In this document: positions 11,172-21,890 of the stretch, in pieces
Layout of the letters: each line of letters starts with the position of its first letter
Position numbering within the stretch: the first letter of the stretch is position 1
Notes under the pieces: model-generated
The model's input: only the letters and a program-made list of their open reading frames with translations
What the model was told of the DNA's origin: nothing
Database searches by the model: none
Assembly: GCA_001970955.1 (NCBI GenBank)
Contig: MPUH01000117.1
Location: 37,609 to 101,608 of the forward strand
Origin: Stentor coeruleus
Lineage: Eukaryota; Ciliophora; Heterotrichea; Heterotrichida; Stentoridae
DNA length: 64,000 nucleotides
Reading direction: 5' to 3'
Program-made: the position numbers and the translations under genes

Positions 11172-12494
11172 TTAATGGGCAAGTTCTTTTTTGCAAAATG
11201 CTGCAAAAGCTTTCTTAGCGGATCCAAGTTTATTAGGATCCTTAACAAAAACTCTAACAAACCTATCACAATAATTCTCTGGTATTAAACAACTAACTTT
11301 TTCCCTTGGTATTAACTCCATATCATAAAATTCATTATAAAACCAAACCTGATCTGCAGGGTTTCCATATGTCAACTTAAATTTCTTAACAATCAAATCT
11401 TCAGGTTTAATCCCATCATTATCACAACTATACCCAGCTATTTTCTCTTCAGTAATATGATTATGTGGGTCATTTTGACTAAATATTAACTGTCCAGCTT
11501 GTTTATACAACTTTCTAGACTGAATATTTTGCAATATTTCTTTAGATTTCTTCAAAGCTGGGTTATTTGAATTAGTAATTTCTTGTACAACATAATCAGT
11601 AAGTTTATAATATTTTTCAGGTGTTTGTATTCTTTCAATAAGATTTATAGCTTCTTTTGCTTCAACAAGAGCATCAGTTATCATAAGTCCTATAGCTTGA
11701 CCAACTCTATGAGAATAACATTGTTGAAAAAGATTAAAACGACTTTGGAAAAGACTATAAATACTATGAACAACTTTAGCATCAAAACAAATAACGTTGT
11801 TTAAGACTAACGATCTTTTCATCATCCTTTCAGTATCGAAAGGAAATTCTCTAAATCCAAGACAATGACAATCTCTTTCTATATAATCAAATTTATCAAC
11901 ATCGATTGAATTGAATTTGTTATTGACTATTTGATAAATAAAACTTTGACCATTTCCTAAAATCATGTTGCTAACTTGGTTTATATCTTCTGAATCGAGA
12001 TCTAAGGAAAATTCATCAACCATATATTCTAAAAGATCAACTGAAGCTTGTTCATGTGTCCAATTTTTAATGCCTAGAGCTGGGACGATGTCTGTGTCAA
12101 AGATATGAGAAAATGGACCGTGTCCCAGATCGTGCATTAGACCTGCTAGGGTTATATTTCGCACATCGTTTTCACATATTTCTAGTTCGGGTTGGCGCTT
12201 TTTTAAGGCTTTGATGAACTTTCGAGATAGGTAGCCAACGCCAAGAGAATGCTCAAATCGAGTGTGATTCCCACCTGGAAAGACATAAGAGGTTGTTCCA
12301 AGTTGTTTAAGATCTCTAAGCCTTTGGTATACAGGAGTATCTATAAATTGCCAGAGTTCTACTGGAAGTGTGTAGTGCCCATGGACAGGGTCGTAAATTA
12401 TTCTTTCGCTTTTGTCCCTTTTCATATTTAAATTTTTTATTGTTAAATTACTTTGGCAAGTTAAGAGAGTATTTTTTCTGAAAGAAATATGCAA
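11172..12494 (-). CDS. SAMHD1-like HD-domain phosphohydrolase
   Basis: 440 aa from the outer Met, or 417 from an inner Met at 12425, which I favour because the first 23 residues are low complexity and the family core starts just after it. The core reads YDPVHGHYTLP, then RFEHSLGVG (first metal His), GLMHDLGHGPFSH (HD pair) and IDVDKFDYIERDCH (last metal Asp). All four metal ligands are therefore present. SAMHD1 relatives hydrolyse dNTPs to nucleosides and triphosphate. There is no SAM domain and no long regulatory N-terminus, so it is shorter than human SAMHD1. Likely active; whether the substrate is dNTP cannot be told from sequence alone. Confidence 0.88.
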   Translation of the reverse strand: MHISFRKNTLLTCQSNLTIKNLNMKRDKSERIIYDPVHGHYTLPVELWQFIDTPVYQRLRDLKQLGTTSYVFPGGNHTRFEHSLGVGYLSRKFIKALKKRQPELEICENDVRNITLAGLMHDLGHGPFSHIFDTDIVPALGIKNWTHEQASVDLLEYMVDEFSLDLDSEDINQVSNMILGNGQSFIYQIVNNKFNSIDVDKFDYIERDCHCLGFREFPFDTERMMKRSLVLNNVICFDAKVVHSIYSLFQSRFNLFQQCYSHRVGQAIGLMITDALVEAKEAINLIERIQTPEKYYKLTDYVVQEITNSNNPALKKSKEILQNIQSRKLYKQAGQLIFSQNDPHNHITEEKIAGYSCDNDGIKPEDLIVKKFKLTYGNPADQVWFYNEFYDMELIPREKVSCLIPENYCDRFVRVFVKDPNKLGSAKKAFAAFCKKELAH

Positions 12495-14038
12495 GTTTGG
12501 CTAATTTATGAGTTTTCGTTGAAAATTATTTTGCAATTTTGATATTTTAATCAATAACTTTTCAACTTATTTATAGAGAATGGAATAAAGATCGATGATT
12601 CTCAATGAATACCATAGATAATAAGTTGCAGATATAACCTATAATTATAGTCAATTATATTTCACAGGATTGAAAATCTTACAAGTGTGATACAAATTGA
12701 AGAAAATTAAAAAATAAATCAAAAATTGCCTTATAATAAATATCATGGAATTACTGGAATGAATTTTTAAAAAAAATTAACGGAAATATTCAATAAAATA
12801 ACTATAATAGAAATCAAGGGTATATAAATAAAGGTATTGAAAATTTGTTTATTTACTATATTGCTTAAAATATTAATTTTATATCTCAAAATAACAAACA
12901 TAAAATAGCGTGTTTTTTTTAATGCTTCATCTCTATAAAGCTATTAAATATAAAAGTAGCCTTTAATTTTTAAAGTAAATTTAATATACTATTTTGATTA
13001 ATTATTTTACAAATCTAAACGCCATATGAGAAATTTATAGTAGTTATTGTATATACCCTAATAAATAGCTTTCAAACAAACTCTTTTAATATGATTTTAT
13101 GATAAATAAAATATTATGTTAAATTATTTTTACAGAGAAGTTAATATTATAAGATATATGATTAAAGTCAAGCAAAAAAATAATTTATGAGTGAATAATT
13201 GACAGACTTGAAGCAGAAATATTAACAGAATCTTGTTAAAGGAAATGAAAATTCATGATATAGAATACTAATATTATTTGCAAAATATTAGAAACAAATA
13301 TTTTAGACACAAATATCATTCTAAAATATTAAATATAAAATTTAGTCTAAACTAGGTAAATTTTTTTGATTAACTTAAAGAATAATTTCATGATTTAACA
13401 GCAGTCTAATAATCATAAGGCAAGGATAAAAGCGCTAAATTTTGAAGCTGNAAAGGAAATGAAAATTCATGATATAGAATACTAATATTATTTGCAAAAT
13501 ATTAGAAACAAATATCATTCTAAAATATTAAATATGAAATTTAATCTAAACTAGGTAGATTTTTTTGATTAACTTAAAGAATAATTTCATGATTTAACAG
13601 CAGTCTAATAATCATAAGGCAAGGATAAACAATAAAAGCGCTAAATTTTGAAGCTCAAGATCAAATTCCAATATATCTTTGATATATAGTAAGGCAATTA
13701 AAATTTCATGGAAATTAAATTTGATTAAGAATTTTTGCTAACGAGCCTAAAAAAGATAAGCATATCGACCAAAGGAAATGAACTTGCAAAATATATAATA
13801 ATTATTACCATTTTTGTATAAAAGCACGCGAGTCAAAATTGTAGAATCTGAATGCTTTGCTCTCTTAAGAGCAGGAAAAGAGAATAATGCAATTTTTATG
13901 AAAATGAATAAAATTGCAAAGTTCTAAGCTTATTCTCATCAGTTTAAGTTGCTTACCAAAGAAGCCAAATCTAAAAAAAAATTAACTATAATTTTGACAT
14001 ATTTTTTTATACAAACTATTCAGTCCACTAATAAATAA
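12495..14038. other. long spacer with duplication and a possible coding relic
   Basis: No intact gene. It contains the duplication around the N at 13451. On +, about 13800-14000 reads through in one frame with a single TAA (IKARESKIVESECFALL..., then stop, then AYSHQFKLLTKEAK). This may be decayed coding sequence of unknown origin. Confidence 0.45.
13238..13656. repeat. direct duplication around N at 13451
   Basis: Copies 13238-13450 and 13452-13656 differ by substitutions and two small indels, including a short run present only in copy 1 and a small insertion in copy 2. This is consistent with two alleles joined end to end. Confidence 0.85.
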
Positions 14039-14764
14039 ATGGCAATCGCTCAACTTTTATTCCTATCACTGCTTAGTCTAACCTTATCTTCAGAACTAAG
14101 AGCTGCAGGAAATGCCAATGAAATTATTTTAGGATCTAACAAGTGCTGGCTTTGCACTAAGATAGTCAATGAGGATGCAAAAATGATTCTTGAAGAATTT
14201 GGTTTTGACGCGTTTATCGACACTATCAGAACTCAATGCTATACCCTTTGCTTTGGGTTGTACGAACCTACTTCTGTAATGATTTGCGATGCAGCCTGTT
14301 ATTTAGTTATTAACAGCATTGCTGATTCTACAGAAGAAGATATAAATAGCTTATTATTTGGAGATTTATGTGCTAATTTGGGCTATTGTCCTAAAGAAAA
14401 TGGAGAAGCAGTTTTAACTAGTATTTATGCTCATCCAAGCAATGTTATAGCAGGAGCAAATGTAAACATTACATCTGTTTTCACTGTGATTAAAACTGTT
14501 AGCAGCCTGATGATTGAAACTAAGATTATCACTCCAGATTACTACGAATGGACGGTTAATGAAGAATTCGAGGAGTTGGAGCCAGGTAATTGGTATTATA
14601 CCCAAACTATGAGTACCAAACCATCAAAGTCAATTCCTATACACGAAGGTGACTATAGAGCTGAAATGACAGCATATGAAGGAACAAATTGCTTATATAG
14701 TGATAATTGTCATTTTCTTTTCAAAGGGCATGCAACCTTCCACATCTCGAAAACAAGCTATTAA
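14039..14764 (+). CDS. secreted saposin B-like (countin-like) protein
   Basis: 241 aa. A signal peptide covers about residues 1-22 (hydrophobic LLFLSLLSLTLSS). Residues about 33-120 form a saposin-like unit: CWLC near the start, two middle Cys pairs, and a final Cys near GYCP. The spacing suits the three disulphides of a SapB fold, which binds lipids or membranes. The remaining ~120 residues look like a beta-rich domain with one further Cys pair. Countins of amoebae and several protist saposin-like secreted proteins have a comparable layout, but family members also include lysosomal lipid-binding and pore-forming proteins, so the role is open. Single exon with long spacers on both sides. Confidence 0.65.
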   Translation: MAIAQLLFLSLLSLTLSSELRAAGNANEIILGSNKCWLCTKIVNEDAKMILEEFGFDAFIDTIRTQCYTLCFGLYEPTSVMICDAACYLVINSIADSTEEDINSLLFGDLCANLGYCPKENGEAVLTSIYAHPSNVIAGANVNITSVFTVIKTVSSLMIETKIITPDYYEWTVNEEFEELEPGNWYYTQTMSTKPSKSIPIHEGDYRAEMTAYEGTNCLYSDNCHFLFKGHATFHISKTSY

Positions 14765-16684
14765 CTTAGAAATAGATTTAGTTAAATAAGCAAGGTTCTA
14801 TTAATTTTTATATCAAATATATTATAATATTAAAAAGATATCAAGTTAGTTTTAGGGGAGCATTTTAAACTATTTGATGATCTAATAAACTATCCTATAT
14901 GCAATGAATATCTGCACGACGAAATTTCTATTTCCTAATTATATTCTCCAATTAATCTTTAATCTTGAATACTAATTAATATATAAGTAGAATGTATTAG
15001 TTTATATAGCTAAACTAGCAAAATCTATAAGAATGAAACTTTTAGATTGTTATTAAAAACTTCAGCTTATAAATGCTTATTTGCCAAAATTTAATATATA
15101 AGAATCATACTTTATTATCAAATCCATTTATTTTTTTTGCACTCCTCTTAGTAGATATGAATTACAGTTGCATTAATATGGAATAACCTTAAATTTCTAC
15201 GATAGAAATTCCCTCCTTCCAGTATTACGGAGAATCATCATTTATGACTTATAAGTTACTAAGAAAAATTGCTTATTTCCTTTCAGAAACTTAGAAAAAA
15301 TCTCCTCGAATGCTCCATTTAACACGATGCATTTAAAATCATCTTTTGACTTCCTATTTCTGAATTTAGCACGATTAAGGCCAGAAAATGTTATTCTTTA
15401 AATTTCAATGACAATATAGAAGAAGAGAGTAGCAAAGCCTTAGTGATGCATTACGATTCGTGATAATTTTTCACTATTGTTATCTTTTAAGGTATATAAC
15501 TTTTGGTCAAGCAAATGGAAAATAGTCAGCGATGATTAAAAAAAATGCATATAAATTAATAATGCTTAGATTATTTTTATATCAAAAAAGCAATAAATCA
15601 TATATTTCCTAATCTAATAAACCTATATTTAGAGATGAAAATAGATATAATTAAAACTTTAGTGACTCAAGGAGAAATTAAAAAAACTTTGAATTCCAAA
15701 GAACAAGTTTTAGCGAAAATACATGAACTTAAAACTGAAAAAGATGATAAAAACAATGTAAAGCTTTGAGCCTAAAAAATAGATTTCAAAGTTTTAGAAT
15801 TCCTGAAAATTTTGAAACCCTACCCTCTCCAGAAAATATGAGAAAAACTTCACTGATAGAAGTATTGAAAATAAATATAAAATAAATATAAAATAATATA
15901 GTACGAGTCTATGATAATCATAGGAGTCACATCAGCTAAAGATATTTACCTAGATTACTAAATTAATATCATCTTTAGTCTAAAAATTATATATTTTGAT
16001 ATGCTAAGTTTTTTTGATAAAATACACAATTGACTTAAAAAAGAGATGCATAAAAAAAGTTTTAATAAAACTTGCCATGATCCGGCTAAGGATTTATATG
16101 AATGTATATCAACAACTGAATTTTTGAAATGGTAAGGATTTATATGATTATGCAAAAAATGATGATGAGTCTTGGGAATAAGTGCAAAAAGTAGATCATA
16201 AAGTATTAATTCTGTAGAAAATTCTCAGTGAGAAATCTTAAGTATTTTTCAAAGATTTATAAATAATAATTAAAAATAAGCTTATAGGATTACTATTAGA
16301 TAGTTATGAAGAAGAAATACAAAGGATTTTAGTGTTAAAATATTGAGTTTGTATAAAAAGATTCTTTATTTTTATATATTTACTTGATAAATCTAAAGAG
16401 AAGAATAAGAAGGTGATTTTATTAGTCAATATGATTATTAGATATTTTATTATGAGTATTCTTGTTTTTTATTACATTCTTTACAACATCTAAAAGACAA
16501 AAATCTATTTAACATTTTGATACATACAACAAAAAAGTCAGGTAGATATGATAAATCTAATTGAATCATTCTGATAGTTATATTTTATAAGTTAATTGTA
16601 ATTTTTTATAAGAATCAATTAGGTGGTATATTAATCTGTGGTAAAAAAATATATACCTTGGATATCGATAATATATAAACCATA
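14765..16684. other. long spacer with fragmentary coding-like stretches
   Basis: No intact gene. On +, 15636-15768 encodes a 44-residue Lys-rich ORF whose apparent continuation (SLKNRFQSFRIPENFETLPS) lies one frame over. About 16048-16180 holds a CX9C-like piece (CHDPAKDLYEC) followed by a frame change. About 16290-16490 has a membrane-like piece with stops. These may be decayed genes. The rest is AT-rich filler. Confidence 0.4.
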
Positions 16685-17242
16685 ATGAGCAGATCATCAA
16701 AAAAAACAATAACTCTAAGAGAGCTAAAAATCCATTGCCCATCTCAGATAACCTCTCATGAACCAGAAATTTTTTCAACAAGTAAAAGCACTAGAAACAG
16801 ACCACAAGAGCTTTGCATCAATCCTTTTGATAACATGAAATTCAATGGAAAAAGCCAGCCTTCATTACGTCCCATAATAAACAAAAAGAAAAGATATGAT
16901 TTCTATGAAACTACTGAAAAAAATACTGAACTCGGTATAAAAAAAATACAAATCACAAGTTCTTTAAATGAATTTCCAACACTTTATAAATTCAATCACG
17001 AAATTCAAAAACCAATACAAAAATCATTTCTTCCACCAATAGATCATAAAGAATTGACGCGGACTAGTCCGCGTAACATAACAACACCTCATTTTAATAA
17101 TTTTAATCCAGCTACAACACGTGAACATAAAAGTCAGCCAGTAGAATCTAAGCTTTTTTTCCGAAGAGATCTTATGAAAAGTATTGAGGAAGAAGAAAAC
17201 CTTAAGTACAAAGATATTTCATTTGGAGATTTTAAAGGGTAA
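16685..17242 (+). CDS. hypothetical protein
   Basis: 185 aa, not recognised. Basic and polar, rich in Ser, Thr, Lys, Asn and Pro, probably largely disordered, with no signal peptide or membrane helix. Its C-terminus is acidic then hydrophobic (EEEENLKYKDISFGDF). Codon use is like real genes here. It lies 46 bp upstream of a small ORF on the same strand. Confidence 0.6.
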   Translation: MSRSSKKTITLRELKIHCPSQITSHEPEIFSTSKSTRNRPQELCINPFDNMKFNGKSQPSLRPIINKKKRYDFYETTEKNTELGIKKIQITSSLNEFPTLYKFNHEIQKPIQKSFLPPIDHKELTRTSPRNITTPHFNNFNPATTREHKSQPVESKLFFRRDLMKSIEEEENLKYKDISFGDFKG

Positions 17243-17288
17243 AGAGAAAAAAATACATAAATTAACTGACTTTCATAAGAAATTATAA

Positions 17289-17468
17289 ATGGGTGTATGT
17301 TCGAGTCACGCAGTCATTGAAGTGAAAGTTAAAGGATATATAATCAATGTGAAAGTTCCTATGCTAAAATCGATTGAATGTAGTACTATTCTTAAAAGAA
17401 GGAGAAAGTTTATGAAATCTCAAGAGGTAGGGCAGACAAGATTTGTGTTAAGAGAAAAGAATTTTTAA
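17289..17468 (+). CDS. small protein with N-myristoylation/palmitoylation signature
   Basis: 59 codons plus stop. The N-terminus MGVCSSH fits a myristoylation site (Gly2, Ser at position 6) with an adjacent Cys suited to palmitoylation, so membrane attachment is predicted. The remainder is basic (KRRRKF) with no known domain. Unlike the surrounding G-rich, AT-rich spacer it reads as balanced coding sequence without low-complexity runs. It could be a true small gene or the start of a larger decayed one; I see no downstream 15-nt intron that would extend it. Confidence 0.45.
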   Translation: MGVCSSHAVIEVKVKGYIINVKVPMLKSIECSTILKRRRKFMKSQEVGQTRFVLREKNF

Positions 17469-18178
17469 ATTTGTTTAGATTGTGAGGTATTTTATAGTAA
17501 GATAATTTGAGTTTTATAAGCTGGGGAGTTGATTGTAGTTTAATTGGAATATAAACTACTGGATTAAAAATTTATTTTTCAAATATTGAAAACGAAGATA
17601 GTTTTATATTAAATTAATTACAAGGTTTTAGTGTATTTGCTTTAAATTTATGGTTAAATGTTACGTGAGATAGGCTTGGCAACTTTTTTATATTGGAATT
17701 ATTGAAATCATTCCCATTTGAAACTTAATATCTTGTATAAAGATAAAAATAACTAATAAATCAATTAAAGAAAACTACAAATGGATACCATCTCAAACTT
17801 TCTTAAAGAGTTTGTATATTTATCTAGAATAATATTTATTCTTACCTAGTTCGAAAATTATGATATTAACTAAATTTCTTATACAAAAATTTGAAAAATA
17901 TATCCTTTATAGAAAAACCCTATTCTAATTCATTATAATTTCCAAACTCCTAATCCTAATACTATAAACCTTATCCCAATCCATTCTTTCAAATATTTTT
18001 TCATATATATTTTACTATACCTAACTACAAAAATGCATAACCCTAAAAATAATATCTTTCACTATCCTAAAATCTAAATCATTCACTAATCATTTAAAGG
18101 AATTATAAACCTTAATTCTCTATAAGTNACATCCTAAAATCTAAATCATTCACTAATCATTTAAAGGAATTATAAACC
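17469..18178. other. spacer with skew switch
   Basis: Left part (17500-17690) G-rich, right part (17800-18178) C-rich and nearly G-free on +. No gene seen. Contains most of the duplication around the N at 18128. Confidence 0.5.
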
Positions 18179-18194
18179 TTAATTCTCTATAAGT
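18064..18194. repeat. direct duplication around N at 18128
   Basis: A 64-bp sequence at 18064-18127 is repeated at 18131-18194. Contig-overlap artefact next to a second one at 18275. Confidence 0.85.
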
Positions 18195-19538
18195 TTTTCT
18201 TCTAACTCCCTTGTCTTAACTCTATTAATAATAACTGGCCACACAAGGATTAAAATACTTATACCTCCAATCATNTTTTTCTTCTAACTCCCTTGTCTTA
18301 ACTCTATTAATAATAACTGGCCACACAAGGATTAAAATACTTATACCTCCAATCATGACCATAAAATAAAACACATAATTCCAACTATAATTTTGCACCC
18401 AACCTATAAATATTTGTCCATAAGCTGCACCTAAACTACCAGTCCCATCAATAATCCCAGTAACTGTAGCCATAGCATGTGTATGTTCATGTGATTCTGT
18501 ATAATGAGCAAGATCTGTAGCTACACAAGTTGTAACAAGATTACTACTTGCTACAATAAAAGCTCCGCTTAAAGGTACAAGAACATAATAAATCCATAAT
18601 GAATCCTTATCACCAAAGCGAAAAAGATATAATAAAGGCATGGTTAATAAAAGCATTGTTATAACAACTTGACCTCTAGAATGAATTTTATCAGATATTG
18701 CCCCAGCTATTATTGAACTAAATATCCCGGCAATATCAAAAAGTGATATCAAAATAGCTTTTTCACTATCAGTAGCTAAAGCCCAGTTAATAAGATAATA
18801 TGGTAACCACATCATCATAGAATAATTAAGCATTTTTATACATCCATAAGCACAGGAGTATTCAATAACTCCTGGTAATTTGCAAGCTTTCCAGAAATTT
18901 ATACGACCTTTTCTTAATGTTGGAGATGCCCCAGAAGGGAAATCTTGGACAAAAATCAACGTGGCAATTGCTGAAATAAGCATAAAAGTTGTTACTGTAA
19001 TCATAACAATTTCCCAAGATCCTGTATAGTCTAAAAGTAATATTGCGACTTGAGCACCAATGATATTTCCAATATTAGAATTACAGCTCCATAATCCCAT
19101 CCAGCCGCCATGTGAAGATTTTGGAAACCAATTCCCTATCAAAGATACAGTCCCTGGCCAGACTGTTGATTGTAAAAGTCCTTGAAGTCCCCAACAGAAC
19201 AAAAATAACCAAGTTGTGACAAGATTTAAATAACTGCTTGCTATCATCACATAGTATACAAAACATGCTAAGATCATACCAATGCTGATGATAATTTTCA
19301 TTGAATAGCCATCTTCTAAGACACCACTGACATAAAGACCCATTGAATAACAAAATAGATACATTGTGTCGATACCTCCAAGCCATGTCGAACTTAATCC
19401 TAGATTGGTTGTAAGAGATGACTTGACGATGTACCAACCTTCTAAACATGAGTGTCTTGAAACCATGCATATAAAAGTCAGAATAAAAACTGTTGCTTTC
19501 ATACAAGCATCTCCTGGCATTTTTATCATATCTTGCAT
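18179..19538 (-). CDS. SLC37-like MFS sugar-phosphate transporter (disturbed by assembly duplication)
   Basis: A polytopic membrane protein with about 12 hydrophobic helices. Typical MFS/SLC37 features include SRHSCLEGWYIVKSSL early, GLQGLLQSTVWPGTVSLIGNW in helices 4-5, and IGNIIGAQVA after that. SLC37 proteins exchange sugar phosphates or glycerol-3-phosphate for phosphate, usually in ER or related membranes. An 81-bp duplication with an N at 18275 interrupts the C-terminal coding region. Dropping one copy gives a continuous 425-aa protein ending RELEEKLIEN with the stop at 18179-18181. The substrate cannot be deduced. Another ORF in a different frame at 19081-19563 is a shadow. Confidence 0.85.
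18194..18356. repeat. direct duplication around N at 18275
   Basis: 18194-18274 and 18276-18356 are the same 81 bp. It lies within the transporter coding region and breaks its C-terminus artificially. Confidence 0.87.
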
Positions 19539-19886
19539 TAATCAAAATTCGACAACTTTTCAAAACATTTACATTTTTAGTTAAAAACAGATTTTATAAG
19601 GGGAAAAATGTGTATGTATATCATAAGAAAGGATTTAGGAGATATTTTTTCTTTATTTTTAGTTTGAATCATATTAGTAATTATATAGGATTTTAGGAAA
19701 TCATAATTATGAAAAAATATTTGGTCGAAATATTTTATTGTAATTATTACTTTATAAATCAGTCTTTGATTAAGATTTTCAATGATATTATAAGTATTAT
19801 TATTATATATTATATACAAAGTTAAGCATAAATATACAATTTTTATGTGAATATTATTTTCAACACTATGGCTATTTAATGTATAA
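19539..19886. other. divergent spacer, no gene seen
   Basis: 348 bp between a minus-strand and a plus-strand gene, so both promoters should lie here. Very AT-rich, with no recognisable motif. Confidence 0.5.
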
Positions 19887-20378
19887 ATGTTTAATTGGCT
19901 TGAACAAATTTTACCCTCATGTTGTAGTCATAGAACAATAAAAAACACAGAAAATGTTCATAAACAGGCTTGTTCATATGATTTTGCTGAAGAAATACAA
20001 ATATTTCCAGAAAAAGAAGTAAAAGTTGAACCTGAAGTACAAGAAGCTAAAGCATGTGAAGAAACTTCATCACAAGTTAGCCAGAGTTTTTTTCCTCCAG
20101 AAGAAAATCAAGGGTTTGATGAAAGCGCAAGTGTCTCAATTGCATTTAGTGAAATCGGTGAAAATATAGAAATATTATGTGTAGGATGTTTTGAAGAAGC
20201 AAATGGGTTTTGTCCTTTATGTCCAAATAGACGCTTTTGTCAAAAATGCTATTTAAAAGAACATGATGACAAGATTGGACACTCATTTGTAAGCTATGGG
20301 GTTAAAAAAATACTAGGGACTAGACTTGACAGTATTGATAAATTAGTATCTCTATTAAAGTCATCTCAGAAAAAATGA
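19887..20378 (+). CDS. B-box-type zinc-finger protein
   Basis: 163 aa. The N-terminal ~90 residues are acidic and low complexity. Residues about 97-140 carry a B-box-like cysteine/histidine pattern: CVGCF, CPLCP, FCQKCY, then HDDKIGH. This suits a zinc-binding fold of the kind found in TRIM and ciliate B-box proteins, usually a protein-interaction module. A short basic helix ends the protein. No RING or coiled coil accompanies it. Partner unknown. Confidence 0.65.
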   Translation: MFNWLEQILPSCCSHRTIKNTENVHKQACSYDFAEEIQIFPEKEVKVEPEVQEAKACEETSSQVSQSFFPPEENQGFDESASVSIAFSEIGENIEILCVGCFEEANGFCPLCPNRRFCQKCYLKEHDDKIGHSFVSYGVKKILGTRLDSIDKLVSLLKSSQKK

Positions 20379-20556
20379 CTTGGATTAATAATATTTTATA
20401 GTAATTTGTTTATCTTTTGATGTAGCCATTATATTTATTGCATAAACTATAAGGAAAATAGATATACAATCATGAGAAGATCTAAAAAAATACTTAAGCT
20501 TAACTCTTATTCAACTGAATTTATAATGAAAACATTTTCTATATATAAATTGCAAA

Positions 20557-20925
20557 ATGTCAAAAAACAAATTGAGCTCTAGTAAGAGTTGTCGATCTAA
20601 ATCTCATTCTGCAGGATTTTATAGAATGTACAAAGAACTATCTCCTAGACTTGAACTAATTAATACCCCTATATCTTCTCAAAGATTAGAGCCTCAAAAA
20701 TACCTTGAAAATCAAGGAGTTATGCCTAATATGGAAATTAGGAAAAACTTAATTCAAATTGCAAGGACAAAATCAACTAAAGATAATATTTATATGCGAA
20801 ATCAAAAGTGGCAACAAAGGCTAGTTGAGAAAATTAATGAAAAACGATGGGATTTGCAAATATCTGAGCTTTCTGTATGTACTTTCACTCCAGTACTAAA
20901 TAAGATAAAGAAAAAAGCTAAATAA
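20557..20925 (+). CDS. hypothetical protein with C-terminal CTFTP motif
   Basis: 122 aa, basic, not recognised. Ser-rich start, helical middle (KWQQRLVEKINEKRWDLQ), and a final CTFTPVLNK. A Cys/hydrophobic-Phe-x-Pro motif also occurs in the EF-hand gene at 28211-29434 and recurs in some protist cytoskeletal proteins, but this is only a hint. Start codon lies in a typical AT-rich leader. Confidence 0.55.
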   Translation: MSKNKLSSSKSCRSKSHSAGFYRMYKELSPRLELINTPISSQRLEPQKYLENQGVMPNMEIRKNLIQIARTKSTKDNIYMRNQKWQQRLVEKINEKRWDLQISELSVCTFTPVLNKIKKKAK

Positions 20926-21413
20926 TCTAATTTATATGAAATCTATCTATTTAACCGATTTTTAAGATTTAGTTTATTTATGAAATTTACATCTTGACTA
21001 TTATTTATAATTAAATTTTGTTAATGGTTCAAGATATATATTATAAGGAAGATGATAATATAATTTATAGTTAATACTTTAGAGAGTTAGCCAAGCTTTT
21101 TTTTGCAAAAGCAGAATTTGATTAAATTCTGAACCATATTTCATGACAATTTTAATTCCATAAACATTAAACTTTCTTTAATATCACACAATAGCCTAAA
21201 AACACATTTAATTTTAATCTCTAGCATTCCTTAATAACCAAAAACTCTTAGCAAATTCTATAATAAACCTTATAAAAAATCTAAAATCCACAACAAAAAC
21301 CCATTCACCATTAAATCCACTCACTCCATTCCTCTAAACCCATCATCCAAACCATTCTCTAACCACCTTTCCCTATCTAACACCCAACTTAACACCTTAA
21401 AAACATCTCAACA

Positions 21414-21656
21414 TCCTATCAGCCACCCTTTCACATCCACCTATCTTTCTTCCTTATCAAAACTTCCTTGCAAATCTCCCTTTAAATCTCCCTCTAACAT
21501 CTTCCATTAAAAGCTATTCACATTCCAATCCGACNTCCTATCAGCCACCCTTTCACATCCACCTATCTTTCTTCCTTATCAAAACTTCCTTACAAATCTC
21601 CCTTTAAATCTCCCTCTAACATCTTCCATTAAAAGCTATTCACATTCCAATCCGAC
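21414..21656. repeat. direct duplication around N at 21535
   Basis: 21414-21534 and 21536-21656 are near-identical 121-bp copies in the C-rich 5' flank. Confidence 0.85.
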
Positions 21657-21788
21657 AATCTCCCATCAAAATTTCTTCTATTAAATAACCCTTCATATCC
21701 AATACCAAAAACAATCAAATANCAATCTCCCATCAAAATTTCTTCTATTAAATAACCCTTCATATCCAATACCAAAAACAATCAAATA
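21656..21788. repeat. direct duplication around N at 21722
   Basis: 21656-21721 and 21723-21788 are identical or nearly identical 66-bp copies. Confidence 0.85.
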
Positions 21789-21890
21789 AGCTCTTAAAAC
21801 AAAACCGTCTTTCTTTACCCAAACCTCAACATCCTTGTCCCTTCAAGTTTTTCAAACAAAATCCAAATCTCTGCTATTATAATAATACTA

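Larger units (their letters stand above)
20926..21890. other. spacer with strongly C-rich, G-poor + strand
   Basis: From 21241 to 21480 I count 84 C and 3 G on the + strand. No gene recognised. It contains two contig-overlap duplications, around N21535 and N21722. It is the 5' flank of the PKG-like gene. Confidence 0.6.

Noticed and set aside
17289-17310. tRNA-like GTTCGAGTC box
   Set aside because: No acceptor stem or cloverleaf can be built around it, and it lies inside a small ORF.
19081-19563. 160-codon ORF on -
   Set aside because: Overlaps the transporter gene in another frame; the transporter frame has clear MFS helices, this one has none.
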